Source: Astrocystis sublimbata (Eukaryota; Ascomycota; Sordariomycetes; Xylariales; Xylariaceae). From it: 64,000 nt of DNA. A program made the position numbers and the translations under genes. The stretch lies in assembly GCA_022453515.1 (NCBI GenBank), contig JAJNNY010000054.1:186001-250000 (forward strand), written 5' to 3'. The notes beneath the pieces were generated by a model. The model worked only from the letters and a program-made list of their open reading frames with translations. It had not been told where the DNA came from and did no database searches. Positions 1 to 11,214 of this stretch are shown one piece after another. Numbering within the stretch: position 1 is the first letter of the stretch; each line of letters starts with the position of its first letter.

Positions 1-473
1 CAGGTCCTTGGGTCGCCAAGAATGCGCATCACTAGTGTGCCTACCGAATACACGTGTTGTTTATCTCTGCAATCCATTTGAGGAATGATACTATACTGAA
101 CGAAGTTACAGAGCAGCATGTCTGCAGAGCTAGCCATTATCGTGTCCCAATATTGATACATGGTTCGCATCGCAAAGCGGCTCTTGAAGCGCGTTGATTC
201 GCGTGCCAATGCGTTCGTCATCGACTAGAGGATTGCGAAATACGCCCTGATAGGAGCAGTCGGGGTGGGAATCCGGCACTTGTGATGCCCCTCACTCCAA
301 TCACGCCATCGTCGAACATGGCCGTGTTCGGGGGCGGACCCCACGGATAAATTAATGGCAGGGTATAGACAACGTGGGAAAAGGTGACGGGGACTTGTGC
401 AACTCGACGATCGCGTTTCGTTTCAATCATAGTCTTTAACCTGATATCCAAAAATTTCAAGCAGAATTCCATA
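1..473. other. Left-edge spacer and upstream region of the dioxygenase gene
   Basis: No convincing coding sequence is visible. The stretch before the first gene presumably carries its promoter and 5' UTR. Short open frames here lack family motifs or a sensible codon pattern. Confidence 0.5.
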
Positions 474-1755
474 ATGGCGGCAGCAGCAGTCAGTACTCCA
501 ACCCAGGCTTCAGGCTTGCCGACCTATCAACAATTCCCCGAAACCAAATACGAACGTAAGAAACCCGAAATCATTCCTATAAAATCTAAAACATGCAAGA
601 CTAACATGTGATCAAATTAGTGGATTGGGCCGATCTTGTGACACTCGATCTTTCCCAGTTCGAGCAACCAGGGGGCAAGCAAAGGCTCGCCAACCAACTC
701 TTCGAAGCGATACAAAAGATCGGTAAGACTCATCAAATTTAGAAGCAAAAAAGGCAGCTAACATTATTCAAAGGTTTCTTCTACGTCATCAACTTCGGCT
801 TGACGCAGGAGCAGGTCGACGAACAATTTGCTATTGGCAAGGAGGTGTTCAAATTGTCAACAGAAGAAAAGCTCAAGTTCCGCGCCGACCTCGAGAACGG
901 GGGATACAATGGCTATAAGCCTCTCGGTCTTCGCGAAGTCCGTCCCGGCATCTTCGACAACACAGAAATTTACAATATCCCAAAGTTCATCCCGGAGCTC
1001 GAGAGGACGCACCCGGAGGTGATCAACGAGAACCGCCCCAAGATCGAGTCTTTCGCCAGGACAATTCATGAGAATGTGGCGGGCAAGCTGCTTACTCTGT
1101 TTGCGATTATATTAGAGCTCCCGGAAGACTTCTTCCTAGAGCGACATCGCTACGATGTCCGATCGGACTGTCACTTGAGATACATGAAGTATCATCACCG
1201 TACAGCTGAGCAAAACGAGGCAAGTTACCTGCGTTTTTCGCACGCATTACATAATCACCTACTGACTATGTGTTCCAGGCGCTTGAAAACGTATGGGTCA
1301 AGGGCCACACTGACTTCGGGTCTCTGACTCTCCTATTCCGACAACCCGTGGCCGCACTACAAGTCCGCACGCCCGAGGAGGAGTGGAAATGGGTCAAGCC
1401 GTACCCTGGCAGCATCACCGTCAACCTCGCCGACTCCCTCGAGTTTCTCACAAACGGGTTTCTCAAAAGCAGCATTCACCGCGTCGTCGCGCCTCCACCT
1501 GACCAAGTCGAGCTAGACCGCCTTGGAGTTCTCTACTTTGTCAGGCCGGAAGATAGTCTTGAGTTGAAGCCGGTGGTGAGCAGTGTGCTTGAGCGACTGG
1601 GTTACAACAAGGTCACCGATAGCGGGGCCGTCGGCATCACGGCCGGAGAGTGGGTGAAAGCGCGTGTGGCCAAGGGTGTGGCCAAGTCCAAAGTCAGGAG
1701 CGAGCAGGCTGAGGAGGAGATCATTAAGGGAAAGTCTGCGAAGTACTATGACTGA
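474..1755 (+). CDS. 2-oxoglutarate/Fe(II)-dependent dioxygenase, isopenicillin N synthase-like fold
   Basis: Predicted 368-aa soluble oxidase with four exons: 474-555, 621-722, 774-1219 and 1279-1755. The N-terminal DIOX_N region contains IGFFYVINFG, the usual entry motif of this superfamily. The C-terminal double-stranded beta-helix carries the iron ligands: H220 and D222 in GHTDFGSLT, and H277 in SSIHRVVAPP, followed by the Arg that normally binds 2-oxoglutarate. Length and motif order match plant-like 2OG oxygenases (flavonol synthase, gibberellin oxidase and thymine dioxygenase relatives), which oxidise small molecules using O2 and 2-oxoglutarate. The substrate cannot be read from sequence. 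Introns 1 and 2 are GT-AG; intron 3 starts GCAAGT and ends CCAG, so it is a GC-AG intron, forced by the reading frame (NE joined to ALENVWVKGHTD). No partner pathway gene is adjacent. Confidence 0.88.
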
Positions 1756-2120
1756 TTCGACGCTCTCTCTGTCTGGAATCACGTAGCGCGGCATATTGAA
1801 TCATTTTTTGATACTTTTCTATGAAACCTCTCAAATAAATTCTTAAGTAACTACCTAGTAGGTGAGGTTTAAAGGCTATAATGCTGAATTTTAAGTGTTT
1901 AGGCATATCAACTTCAGTTACACTGTTGGAAAATAAAGCAATCGATTTCAGCTCGGAGTTTGCGTGTTTAGTTTAGTTGCATGAGCTGACTCCAGCTGAC
2001 GCCCAACGTCAAGCGCACAATCCGCCCCCGCACAAGAACCTAAACGCCTAACACATCAATTGCGACTCTCGTAAAGTTCATTGCAGTTTCTCTCATATTC
2101 CCTGAGCTGCAAGCACCAAT
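1756..2120. other. Spacer between dioxygenase and HET genes
   Basis: AT-rich 3' flank of the first gene followed by the upstream region of the HET gene. No gene or repeat seen. Confidence 0.5.
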
Positions 2121-4219
2121 ATGTCGCACGGGCGCCCCTACGAAACAAATGAAAGTGTATTGTGCGAGCAATGCCACTTTCTCTTCTCGACCAAAGGCTT
2201 CAACCAACTCACATCTACAGGCAAGTTCCGCCACTCGCAGCTCGGTACTTTCGCAAATCGACTTGGCTGTCGTTTCTGCTGCTATCTATGGAACGACGAC
2301 TTGCTCGGGGCTTCCAGTCAAGTTTACAAGATTCGGCGCCTGCGAGACCTGCTCTCCCCGGCATCCGGGAATTCGAGGAAACATGAAGAGCTGCGGCAAT
2401 GCTGGGTAGTGATAACCCGACCCGTGATGAAGAATTACATCATGGGCTTGAACGGCAATGTCGTAAGTCTCGAGCCGTATACACTCGCCCGCGAGCTCGT
2501 CAACGAAAAGGCAGTGGATAGGTTCTTCGTGGGTGTCGAGACGGAGAAGGGACAGCTGAAGTGGCAGGGGTTCAGTCCCTTGAGGTTATCCGTACCGAAA
2601 TGTAAAGTTGTGACTTATACTCCCTGGGATAGACATCAATCACTACCGTGCGGAACACACGTAGCATAAGCTAATTGTCGGCGACAGCTAGCCCGCTTGC
2701 GAAATACACAAATTTTCGACAGGTTACGTGGGATGGCTTGACAGACCAGTGGGCGATGGATATCAAAACCATGCTTCAGTGGTGTACTACATCCCATCCC
2801 CAATGCCAGCAAACTCGACCAAGAGTGCTGCCAACTCGGCTTTTGCATATCAGGGGAGACAGCGCAGCCAACCTGCATGTGCAACTAATCGCCACTCCAA
2901 AGGGCCAACTCCTTGAATACGCCGCGCTTAGTTATTGCTGGGGCGGACCGCAGTTATTGCAGTTGACCAAGAACACTGTCCAAAGCTTGCTTCAGCAACC
3001 GATAGAGAGCCGAAATCTCCCGCAGGGCTTGATTGACGCAGTCCAAGTTGTCTCATCTTTGGGACTTGAGTATCTCTGGGTGGACGCCTTGTGCATCGTA
3101 CAAGACGACCCAGATGATAAGAAGACTGAGATTGGCCGAATGGGCGCCATCTACCAGAACTCCTTCGTCACCATCGCCGCAGCCACATCCAGCTCCGTGA
3201 ACGACAGCTTTCTCAGCAACACTCTGCCGCTGAACACCAAGTACTCTACTTGCGATGTGCCATTTACTCAGAACGCCAACCAAACTAATAGCTCCGATGC
3301 CCCCAGCAGCATCACAGTTTCGCCCATACACGCCCACCGATCCGACATCTTCCCCCTGAACAAGCGCGGATGGGCGTTCCAAGAAGCACTACTCCCAACA
3401 CGCCTCCTCGTATTCGGGGATCTCGAGCCCTTCGTGCGCTGCCGGACCAAGAACGTGATCCAAAAGTCGGCGAGCTGCATCGACTACGCCATGACGGCCG
3501 TGCACCCCCGACGCATGATCGACAGCCTCGCCAACAGCCAGGCCCACGAGAGCGGGCTGTTCACCGATACCAAGGCGAGCAACTTGGACTCGCTCTGGCG
3601 CGAGATCGTGGAGCAGTACACGCTGCGCGAGCTGAGCATTACGGAGGACAGGCTGCTCGCGATCGGCGGAGTCGTTGACCTGCTCGCTGAAACGTTCGGT
3701 GATGAATGTTGTTTCGGAGTGTGGATGTCTTGTGCTGTTGAGTGTCTGTTGTGGAAGACGGAGGTGTTCGAGGGGAGGACTGTTCTACTTGATGTCCCGA
3801 CTTGGTCGTGGATGTCGGTCACTGGCCCCGTTGATCTGGAGAGCATGGTGTACTTTGACCGGGCGGAATCGTCTGTAGAATGGGATGAGACTGATGAGTC
3901 GCACTCTCGATTACTAGTGACGTGCTGTGTCCTCAAGGCTGAAAGCGTATATGGTCTTACTCATGACGACGGTCAGGAGGTCTTGGTCGAAGGTTGGCCA
4001 GATGTCATACCGTCGTCGGCGACATCGACTCGACAGCCAACGTTCGAAACTGTCGAAGAATGCGCGTTTCTCGTGCTTGGACGCTCGACGCACGGACGAT
4101 ACTTTGCTATTATTGCTACTCATGAAGAAGGGGGTGTCTACCACAGGTGCGGACTTGCCGAATTAAATCTCACAGACACTTGGCGCACGCAACCAAAACA
4201 ACAAGTCGTTATCGTCTAA
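2121..4219 (+). CDS. HET-domain (heterokaryon incompatibility) protein
   Basis: Predicted 670-aa protein from two exons, 2121-2601 and 2688-4219; the intron joins SVPK to SSPLAKY and keeps frame. The HET domain occupies roughly residues 238-395, opening with YAALSYCWGG, followed by LEYLWVDALCIVQDD and IGRMGAIYQNSFVTIAAA, the three conserved blocks of the family. The N-terminal part has Cys pairs (CEQCHFLF, GCRFCCYL) that may bind zinc, as in many HET proteins. The rest has no recognised domain; NACHT, WD40 or ankyrin modules are absent. HET domains are known to trigger programmed cell death in non-self recognition between fungal strains, with TIR-related folding. Whether this copy acts in incompatibility is not known. 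Filamentous fungi carry tens of such genes. Confidence 0.92.
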
Positions 4220-4747
4220 AGTGCGATTTACCTAGCTTACCAAAGTACCAAGCGATAAAATCTGTACAAATTAATGAGGCATCTTTGCCGTCGACCAGCC
4301 TCAACTCGACCTGAGTCCCGACCCCAAAGCTTGCTTGGCATAGTCACCGATCATGAACAGTATAACACAACTTCACTTATAGGGCTGTATGTGCGAGGGT
4401 GGGGGTCGTCTTCCCATTCCGAGTAGGTATTCAAAGAAGGCAATAGTGGTAGAGAGTGATAAGCGGGCGTGTCGATGGAGACATAGAGATCTTCCACCAG
4501 TCGGCCCGCAGATGATAATCTATCTATCAACTATACATGAGCACCGATCTCGAGATGCGGGGAAACGCATGGTTTTGGAGACCACAGGTGGAATCAGGTT
4601 TTGGACGTGATAAGGTCCACTTCCTCTGCAACTTCGAGCTTAAAGGAAAAGAGAAGCTTTGATGCTGAGCTCTCCCTCCTCTATTCTGTTCTTCTATTTG
4701 TTGCATCTGGAAGAGCCAAACCACTGTGTTGGGACTCGTACTTTGCG
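4220..4747. other. Spacer and upstream region of the GH127 gene
   Basis: The frame of the downstream gene stays open upstream to about 4601, but contains no earlier in-frame ATG, so it is treated as untranslated. Nothing else recognised. Confidence 0.5.
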
Positions 4748-7111
4748 ATGGATTGGCTCAGCCTACGCCAGCTGCTCCGGCAGTTCATATTCGGCGTCAT
4801 CGCACTTATTGGAATTGGAGTCATCCGAACCGATGTCTTGGCAACAGACCTCGGCCCAGGCTCTACAGCACCCGTGCGACCGTTCCGTCTCGACCAAGTG
4901 CAACTGGGCAATGGCTTATTACAGGAGAAGCGAGACCGGATCAAGGCTTTCATTCAGTCTTACGACGAGAGAAAGTTTCTTGTTCTCTTCAACAACCAGG
5001 CCGGACGGCCGAATCCGAGCGGCGTCACGCCGCCTGGCGGTTGGGAAGATGGCGGATTGCTGAGCGGGCACTGGACTGGCCATTACATGACCGCTCTCTC
5101 TCAAGCCTACGTCGATCAGGGAGAACAAGTCTTCAAAACTAAGCTCGACTGGATGATAGACGAACTAGATGCTTGTCAAAAGGCTATAACCGCTCGCATG
5201 AAAGGCTCAGCGGCCACGGGTGCGGCAAGTTGGGTCCCTACGCACCCGGGCTACCTCGGTGCCCTCCCCGAAGACACAGTATTGCGTCTGGGCCCCCCTC
5301 GTTGGGCTATATACGGATCAGATCTCGATACCAACACCTGGGCACCCTGGTATACGCAACACAAGATCCTACGGGGATTGCTAGATGCGTATTACAACAC
5401 CAACAGCTCCCAGGCCCTTGGCATCGCCACAAGAATGGCAGATTGGGCGTACCTCGCCCTCACCATAGGCGACAAGAACCATCCCAAGTACGCAGGGAAC
5501 TTGACGCGGGACGACCTGAACTACATGTGGGATCTCTACATCGGCGGAGAGTACGGTGGTGCCAACGAGGTGTTCTCGGAGATCTACCAGATCACCGGCG
5601 ACGCGCGGCATCTAGAAACAGCCAAGGCCTTCGACAACAGAGAGTCGCTATTTGGCGCCTCCGTGGCCAACCAGGACATATTAGTAGTAGGCAAGGACAA
5701 AGTCCCCGGCCGGCGACGACCGTACCGCCTGCATGCCAACCAGCACATTCCGAACTTCATCGGCTACCTGCGCGTCTTCGAGCAAGGCGGCGACGACTCG
5801 TATCTCACCGCAGCGAAGAACTTCTACTCATGGCTCGTGCCGCACCGGCAGTTCGTGACCGGTGGTTTCGGCGGCAGCTACGCCGGCACAGACGGCAACG
5901 GCGAGCTCTTCCAGAACCGCGACAACATCGCCAACGCGCAGGCCTCAAGCGGCGCCGAGACCTGCACGACGTACAACGTGCTCAAGCTCGCGCGCAACCT
6001 GTTCTTGCACGCGCACAACGCCAGCTACATGGACAGCTACGAGCGCGGGCTATTCAACCAGATCACCGGCTCGCGCGCCGACACCAGTAGCAGCACGCAA
6101 GACCCGCAACTCACGTACTTCCAGCAGCTCACGCCCGGCACGCCGCGCGACTTCGGCAACACGGGCACCTGCTGCGGCGGCACCGGCATGGAGAGCCACA
6201 CCAAGTACCAGGAGACCATCTACTTCCGCGCGGCGGACGATTCTGCGCTTTGGGTCAACCTCTATATCCCATCTACGCTTAATTGGGTTGAAAAGGGCTT
6301 TGTAGTCAAACAAGAGACGGATTTCCCGCGCGGCGATACCGCAAAACTGGTCGTCGAGGGCCAGGGGCTGCTGGATGTCAAACTACGCGTGCCTGCGTGG
6401 GCCCGTAAGGGATTTACAGTCAGCGTCAACGGACAAGCCCAGAGTGAGGAAGCGGCGCAGCCTGGCACTTACGTGACCCTGAGTCGAACGTGGCAGAAGG
6501 GCGATGTGGTCGAGGTCGAGATGCCGTTCAGCATGCGCGTCGAACGCGCCGTCGATCGTCCGGATACACAAGCCGTCATCTGGGGTCCGATTGTGCTGCA
6601 GCTTGTCGGCAAGCCGGATAATGCTAACGATGGCTATTACGGATTGTCTCTTTATCAGTACCTGAAGCGCGATGGTGATTATTCGAAGATGGCTATCAAG
6701 CAGACAGGAATCTCTGATGCCGGAGACCCGATGTTCAAGGTGGCGAATGGCAGCTTGACTGCGCGACCATACTACATCGGCGACTCGCAGGTCGTTTCAT
6801 CTTACTTCCGACGTGTCGAGACCAAGGTCGTCTTTGGCACACTGGATACGGGCGTGCCGAATCGGAAGCGCGATGACGGGTTACCCGACTACGACGTTCC
6901 CGTGGCTGGAATCAGCTCACCAGGCACGGATGGGCCAACGTTCCTTGACCTGGTCTGGGACCAGGCGCCTTTCTCTACGCATGACAAGTTTGTCAAGGCC
7001 GTGACATCTATGGCGGAAGAGTTCGTTGCTGCGGGCACGTATAGTGCCGAAGAGAGAGATGCGATTGTTTCGACCGCGGGCAAGGCCGAGAAAGAATTGA
7101 CGCCGAATTGA
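4748..7111 (+). CDS. GH127-family glycosidase, beta-L-arabinofuranosidase-like (DUF1680)
   Basis: Intronless 787-aa protein. The first in-frame ATG gives an N-terminal hydrophobic segment (residues about 13-32, FIFGVIALIGIGVI) before VLATDLGPG, fitting a signal peptide or signal anchor. The mature part has the GH127 pattern: GGWEDGGLLSGHWTGHYM near the start of the alpha/alpha barrel, GAETCTTYNVLKLARNLF, and GNTGTCCGGTGMES. E404 and C406 (ETC) with C475 and C476 (TCCG) correspond in order and spacing to the Glu/Cys set that binds zinc in bacterial HypBA1, where the second Cys group supplies the nucleophile. A beta-sandwich C-terminus follows. Known members remove beta-L-arabinofuranose from plant cell-wall glycans or hydroxyproline-rich proteins, so a secreted plant-polymer role is likely. 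The strongly GC-rich middle has many open antisense frames, which are shadows. Confidence 0.9.
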   Translation: MDWLSLRQLLRQFIFGVIALIGIGVIRTDVLATDLGPGSTAPVRPFRLDQVQLGNGLLQEKRDRIKAFIQSYDERKFLVLFNNQAGRPNPSGVTPPGGWEDGGLLSGHWTGHYMTALSQAYVDQGEQVFKTKLDWMIDELDACQKAITARMKGSAATGAASWVPTHPGYLGALPEDTVLRLGPPRWAIYGSDLDTNTWAPWYTQHKILRGLLDAYYNTNSSQALGIATRMADWAYLALTIGDKNHPKYAGNLTRDDLNYMWDLYIGGEYGGANEVFSEIYQITGDARHLETAKAFDNRESLFGASVANQDILVVGKDKVPGRRRPYRLHANQHIPNFIGYLRVFEQGGDDSYLTAAKNFYSWLVPHRQFVTGGFGGSYAGTDGNGELFQNRDNIANAQASSGAETCTTYNVLKLARNLFLHAHNASYMDSYERGLFNQITGSRADTSSSTQDPQLTYFQQLTPGTPRDFGNTGTCCGGTGMESHTKYQETIYFRAADDSALWVNLYIPSTLNWVEKGFVVKQETDFPRGDTAKLVVEGQGLLDVKLRVPAWARKGFTVSVNGQAQSEEAAQPGTYVTLSRTWQKGDVVEVEMPFSMRVERAVDRPDTQAVIWGPIVLQLVGKPDNANDGYYGLSLYQYLKRDGDYSKMAIKQTGISDAGDPMFKVANGSLTARPYYIGDSQVVSSYFRRVETKVVFGTLDTGVPNRKRDDGLPDYDVPVAGISSPGTDGPTFLDLVWDQAPFSTHDKFVKAVTSMAEEFVAAGTYSAEERDAIVSTAGKAEKELTPN

Positions 7112-8285
7112 GAAAGGGGTAGCATTGATCTCGAGATTTGAGACGAGGACCAGTTGTGCCATGTTCGATTAACTACAGGAGACTTTGCACGAAATACTTT
7201 ATTATGTACTTGCTGTATAGCCAGTTGGAACTGAGTTCGATTTAAGTGTACCTAAATAGCGCGAATAATAAGTTAATGGGTCAGTCCCTGGATCAGTCTC
7301 AATGTCGATAGCAATTCATAGATGACGCTCAACAACTAGTTAGCAATCGTCGTTCCAGGAACACATAGAACGTAAAAGCTCCGTTAGCATGTTTATTCAT
7401 AGCAAGGTTCCAAAGTTGTCAATAACGCACTTCACATTAAATAGGCAGCTTGATCACCAGACGAACCCGTCCTACCCCTCCGCCAGAAGAGGAAACCATA
7501 TACTTGTAAGTTACTTACTGTCGATAAAATCGTCTCAATGCCTAGGCGGCGGGGGTTCGATTCCCTCGACGGCCAAACTATCTTTTTCTTTTCTCTTTTT
7601 TTGCTTCATCTCGTGTCTACCGCAGTTATGAGCATCCATGTATTTGTAAATATCGCCCCCATCGTCCCGCAACCACAACTTGGTAGTGCATCAAGCATTC
7701 TTGTGAGATATAGATAGTTACGTGTAAAAGCGCCGATCATGATCAGACTTACCGACAGCGAGCTACTAAAAAGCGAGGCAAATCTGGCTCGATCTTTCCC
7801 TCCCTACAGTACTCCGCCACTCATATGCTCTATAGCCCGACCTTTCGTCGGGAGTGAACCAGGTTGTGACTTACAATTCTAAGGCCTCATATGCACCCAA
7901 GCTCAACGAGATAATGGTAAAGCTTTTTTGGTGCCATAAAATCGCGATACTGTCTCATTCCATTATACAAGAGTAGCCTATCAACTCAACTTTGAGCGTG
8001 GTTGCGATGAAAGGCCCAAAAATCATCATGGAGGGTTGGATAGCGAGTAAGAGAAGGTTAGTCTGTAGGAACATCTAGAGATTCCCCGCTCACTCGATCA
8101 TCGTGTCATCGCAAATACGTCAAGAGATGAAATTATTCCATTCTTCAACCATTAGCCATACGTATTGTACTTCAATCGCCAGTCGTTTTGTTGTTACAGC
8201 CCCGAGGCAACAAGCCTGATACTCCTCCAACGCCGTTCAAGTGCAATGCAATCTTTGCGCCCACCCGTCACGGGGTCCACCCAAT
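7112..8285. other. AT-rich spacer
   Basis: No protein gene is supported. It contains a tRNA 3'-half-like sequence near 7.5 kb (listed separately) followed by T-runs. The rest is unremarkable 3' flank of GH127 and of SEC62. Confidence 0.5.
7520..7575 (+). other. Orphan tRNA 3'-half-like sequence
   Basis: GGGGGTTCGATTCCCTC forms a five-pair T stem (one G-U) around a canonical TTCGATT loop and is followed by GACGGCC and an A, the expected acceptor strand plus discriminator base. Within about 25 nt come T-runs that would terminate RNA polymerase III. No matching 5' acceptor strand (GGCCGTC or a G-U variant) or D arm was found in the 150 nt upstream, so this looks like a truncated or degenerate tRNA copy and not a working gene. 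A class II tRNA with a long variable arm is possible. Confidence 0.3.
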
Positions 8286-9701
8286 CTAGTCGTCGCCGAG
8301 TTCTTCCACTTGCGGCGCCACGTAGCCAGCCCTGTGTTGAGGCGCAGTCTGTACCTGGGTCTCGGTGGCCGTTGTCATAGCAGTAGCGGGAGCCGCTTCG
8401 CCCAGGGAGCCTGCAAAGTGAGCGGCCGACTCATGGTTCATGGCAGAGTTCTTCTTCTTCTTCTTAGGTTTCGCAGTCTAGGAGTATGTTAGCTTGATAC
8501 TTTTTTGTTTTACATAGCGCGCAGGGAATACTGACCTCGTGCCAAGCCCAGACGGGTCTGAAACTGTCCATGAAGGACACATCCTCCCATAGGTTGGGGT
8601 ACAGCCACAATCCGGGAGAGGCGACAAAGTAGGTGACAGCAAACAGAATAACACGGAAGATAGCCATAAGGAAGAAAAGACCGAGCAGACCCAAGAAGCC
8701 CCAGGACAGATAATAGACGCCCTGTCGCAAAACGAGTGGCCACAGCGGATATAGAACAACGATGAAGATGACGACCAGAGCAAGGGCAGCATAGACCTTG
8801 CGCATAATCTGGCTGCCTTCGTAAAGCCAGACGTAGTACATGTCGTCGGCAGCCTCTTGCTGGGGCTCTACTTTGACGGTCCATAGACCCTTTTGGCGCT
8901 TCGCCTTCTTGGCGGGTGCGTGGTTATGTCCCTCATGCGGGTCGACCTTGTTGACTCGTAGTGCCAGCATGGACATGGGGAGGAGTTTGAAGGTGTTCTC
9001 GAGCGATGCGCGGTCTTTGATCTCGGGCAGAGCCGGGTTCTTGGCGCGGGCTTTGGCGTAGGCGGGGGATTGCAGGGCGCGAAGGGCTCGCTTGACTGGA
9101 CAACGTGTTAGACATGCAGGTGTCGAGGCGCGACATTGGCTAGACACGTACCTCTGAACAACTCCTTGCGGTCTCCGTTCATGATACAGGTCCGTGGCTT
9201 CAGGGGCTGGCCGCGCAGGAAGTTGGCGAGGGCGATGGCGACGGGGTTCGGCGGCCCAGGTCTAATGGGCTGAGGCTGTCCCGGCGGAGGCATGCCGGGT
9301 CGCATGCCGGGCGGTGGTCCCGGACGGGCGCCCTGAGGTCCTCCTTGGGGCCCTCCTGGAGGCCCTCCTGCTTGTCCTTGCTGTTGCTGGATCTGTTGCT
9401 GTTGTTGCATTTGCTGGATCTGGGCCATTCGCTGGGCTTTGATGTGTTCGACGAACTGGGGGACGGTCATGCCGTGCTTCTGGGCTTCGGCAGCGAGCTG
9501 GGCCTGCATGGCTTGTATCTGCTGAGGCGTGGGCATGGGCATTCCGTTCGGTCCCATGGGAATCTGCTGAGGGCCTCCAGGACCGCCAGGACCGCCAGGA
9601 CCTCCGGGACCAGGTTGGCCAGGTTGACCAGTAGGCGGTGCTGTGGGAGGGCCGGTGGCAGGACCTTCAGGTCCCGCGGGACCAGCATTTGGGTTCTGCA
9701 T
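8286..9701 (-). CDS. SEC62: Sec62, ER protein-translocation subunit
   Basis: Predicted 433-aa membrane protein in three exons on the minus strand: 9152-9701, 8536-9095 and 8286-8477. The N-terminal third is Gly/Pro/Gln-rich (collagen-like GPGGPGGPGG and poly-Gln runs). The Sec62 core follows: ANFLRGQ, DRKELFRVKRALRAL, WTVKVEPQQEAADDMYYVWLYEG, two membrane segments (ALALVVIFIVVLYPLWPLVL and LSWGFLGLLGLFFLMAIFRV), then GLWLYPNLWEDVSFMDSFRP. The last exon restores the usual basic tail (KPKKKKKN) and an acidic end. Sec62 works with Sec61 and Sec63 in post-translational import of secretory proteins into the ER. Splice frames agree at both junctions (ELFR-VKRAL, WAWHE-TAKPKK). The Gly/Pro/Gln extension is longer than in yeast. 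Confidence 0.95.
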
Positions 9702-11214
9702 GGTTTACTCGTGCAGATACGTGCGTACTGCTGACGACGGTTTTGCGATTGGCTGCCTACACGATGTCTCTGGCTTTTGGAGGCGAGACTATGCAACAAT
9801 AGAGGACGCAAGACACCAAAAAGAAAGATGGTTAGAAAGTGAGTGCCATATAGAAGGAGGATCGCCCAACGTTGTCGCGACGTAATCCTCAATTTACATG
9901 GGGTGATGGACTTAACAGCCTGTCATTCTCGCACGCCAGTCTTGGCGAATACCCGACCCGCTTACCTAAGCCCGTACCTTGGGGTGAATGCATAAAGGCG
10001 CTATTATGCTGATACAGAGGGATAGCTCAAGGGGGGCACCTGATGAGCCTAAGAGCTGCCTTTCTAGGTATCTCCCTAGGCAGGCAACAGGGTGGCAGGG
10101 CAGTAATCAATCTTATTGACGCACGAGCTGGTAAATCGACAATCATTCCAAGAACCTGGCGGATAACGCTTATTCTTCTCCTCGTCTTCCCATCTCAGGC
10201 ATACCTCGGTCGTTCAACAGTATATCATATCGCCCTCTGCAGTTTGCGCCTTCAATGGCGAAATTGTTCCAGCCCCCAAAACAAAGACAGACAAATAAAT
10301 CGCAGTGCTTCCATTCACATGCTGTTGAGGCGAACACTGAATTGCCCTATGCAAGGGACATAGCATTTGGACTTCGATATTCAACCCCAGTACAACAAGA
10401 GAGATTCTGAAAGCCCCAATGCGAAAACTCAGACTTCTATCTGCACTGAATTGGGTGCTCTAATGAGATATTTACTACTAATCGTAGTGCTTAAAGCAGA
10501 ATATCTATCGTTGCAACAGTAGTCCAATACCGCTTGATACGAGTAGGTACTCCTAGGTGCGTGTAGGGACAAGTTGAGTTCTTATTCGATGTTCTCGACG
10601 GTAGTTGGTTTGATATCTTTTCATAGAGAAAAGCTGTCCATTTCCAGCCATGTGGACCAGGTACTCATCACCTGACCTTTCGCAGTTGAGCAATACCAAG
10701 TTTTCAGCAAGACTACCAAGTTTTTAGTCAAAGTGTACCGGGTATTCAGTGAGACCACCAAGTGAGTTCCAATACTAATAAAACAGGCAGCAAGGTCTAT
10801 CGTGCTCCAATGCCGCATCTGTTGTAGGTTGCTGTCCAGCTGGTAGGTTGTTATACACCTCGTGCAAATGATACGTCGCCGTTTCAGTCACCTATGACCC
10901 CGATTAGATCCTAGACCCCCCCTGCCCATTAGAAATATTTCGTCTCAGATGGCAATACCAAACATCGTGTCAAAGGCTGGGTGATCCCGATGAGGCTGGC
11001 TTTGATACCACATTAAAGGGTCTTCGTGCCTCTGATAAAATTTGGTGTTGAGGGGCTGCCAAGTAAGCTTGGGATCGAGTCAAGTGACGATGCTGCCTCA
11101 TGCCGATGGTATGGTATGTATATCAATCATCAGGAAGACCTCATGATGGTTTCCTCGAACAGTACATCACCAAAGTCCGCTCTTTGACTCTGGCTACCCC
11201 ATTCGTTTCCAACC
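9702..11214. other. Spacer between SEC62 and the SGNH gene
   Basis: Divergent upstream regions of SEC62 and of the esterase-like gene. A 106-codon open frame on + at 10043-10363 has no motif or start context and is not called. Around 10.69-10.76 kb there are three loosely spaced ACCAAG boxes. Nothing else seen. Confidence 0.45.

Noticed and set aside
5173..6313. Long open frames on both strands inside the GH127 gene
   Set aside because: Shadows of a GC-rich coding sequence; they have Arg/Pro-biased composition and no motifs.
10043..10363. 106-codon plus-strand frame between SEC62 and the SGNH gene
   Set aside because: No recognisable domain, no transcript signals, and codon use unlike neighbours.
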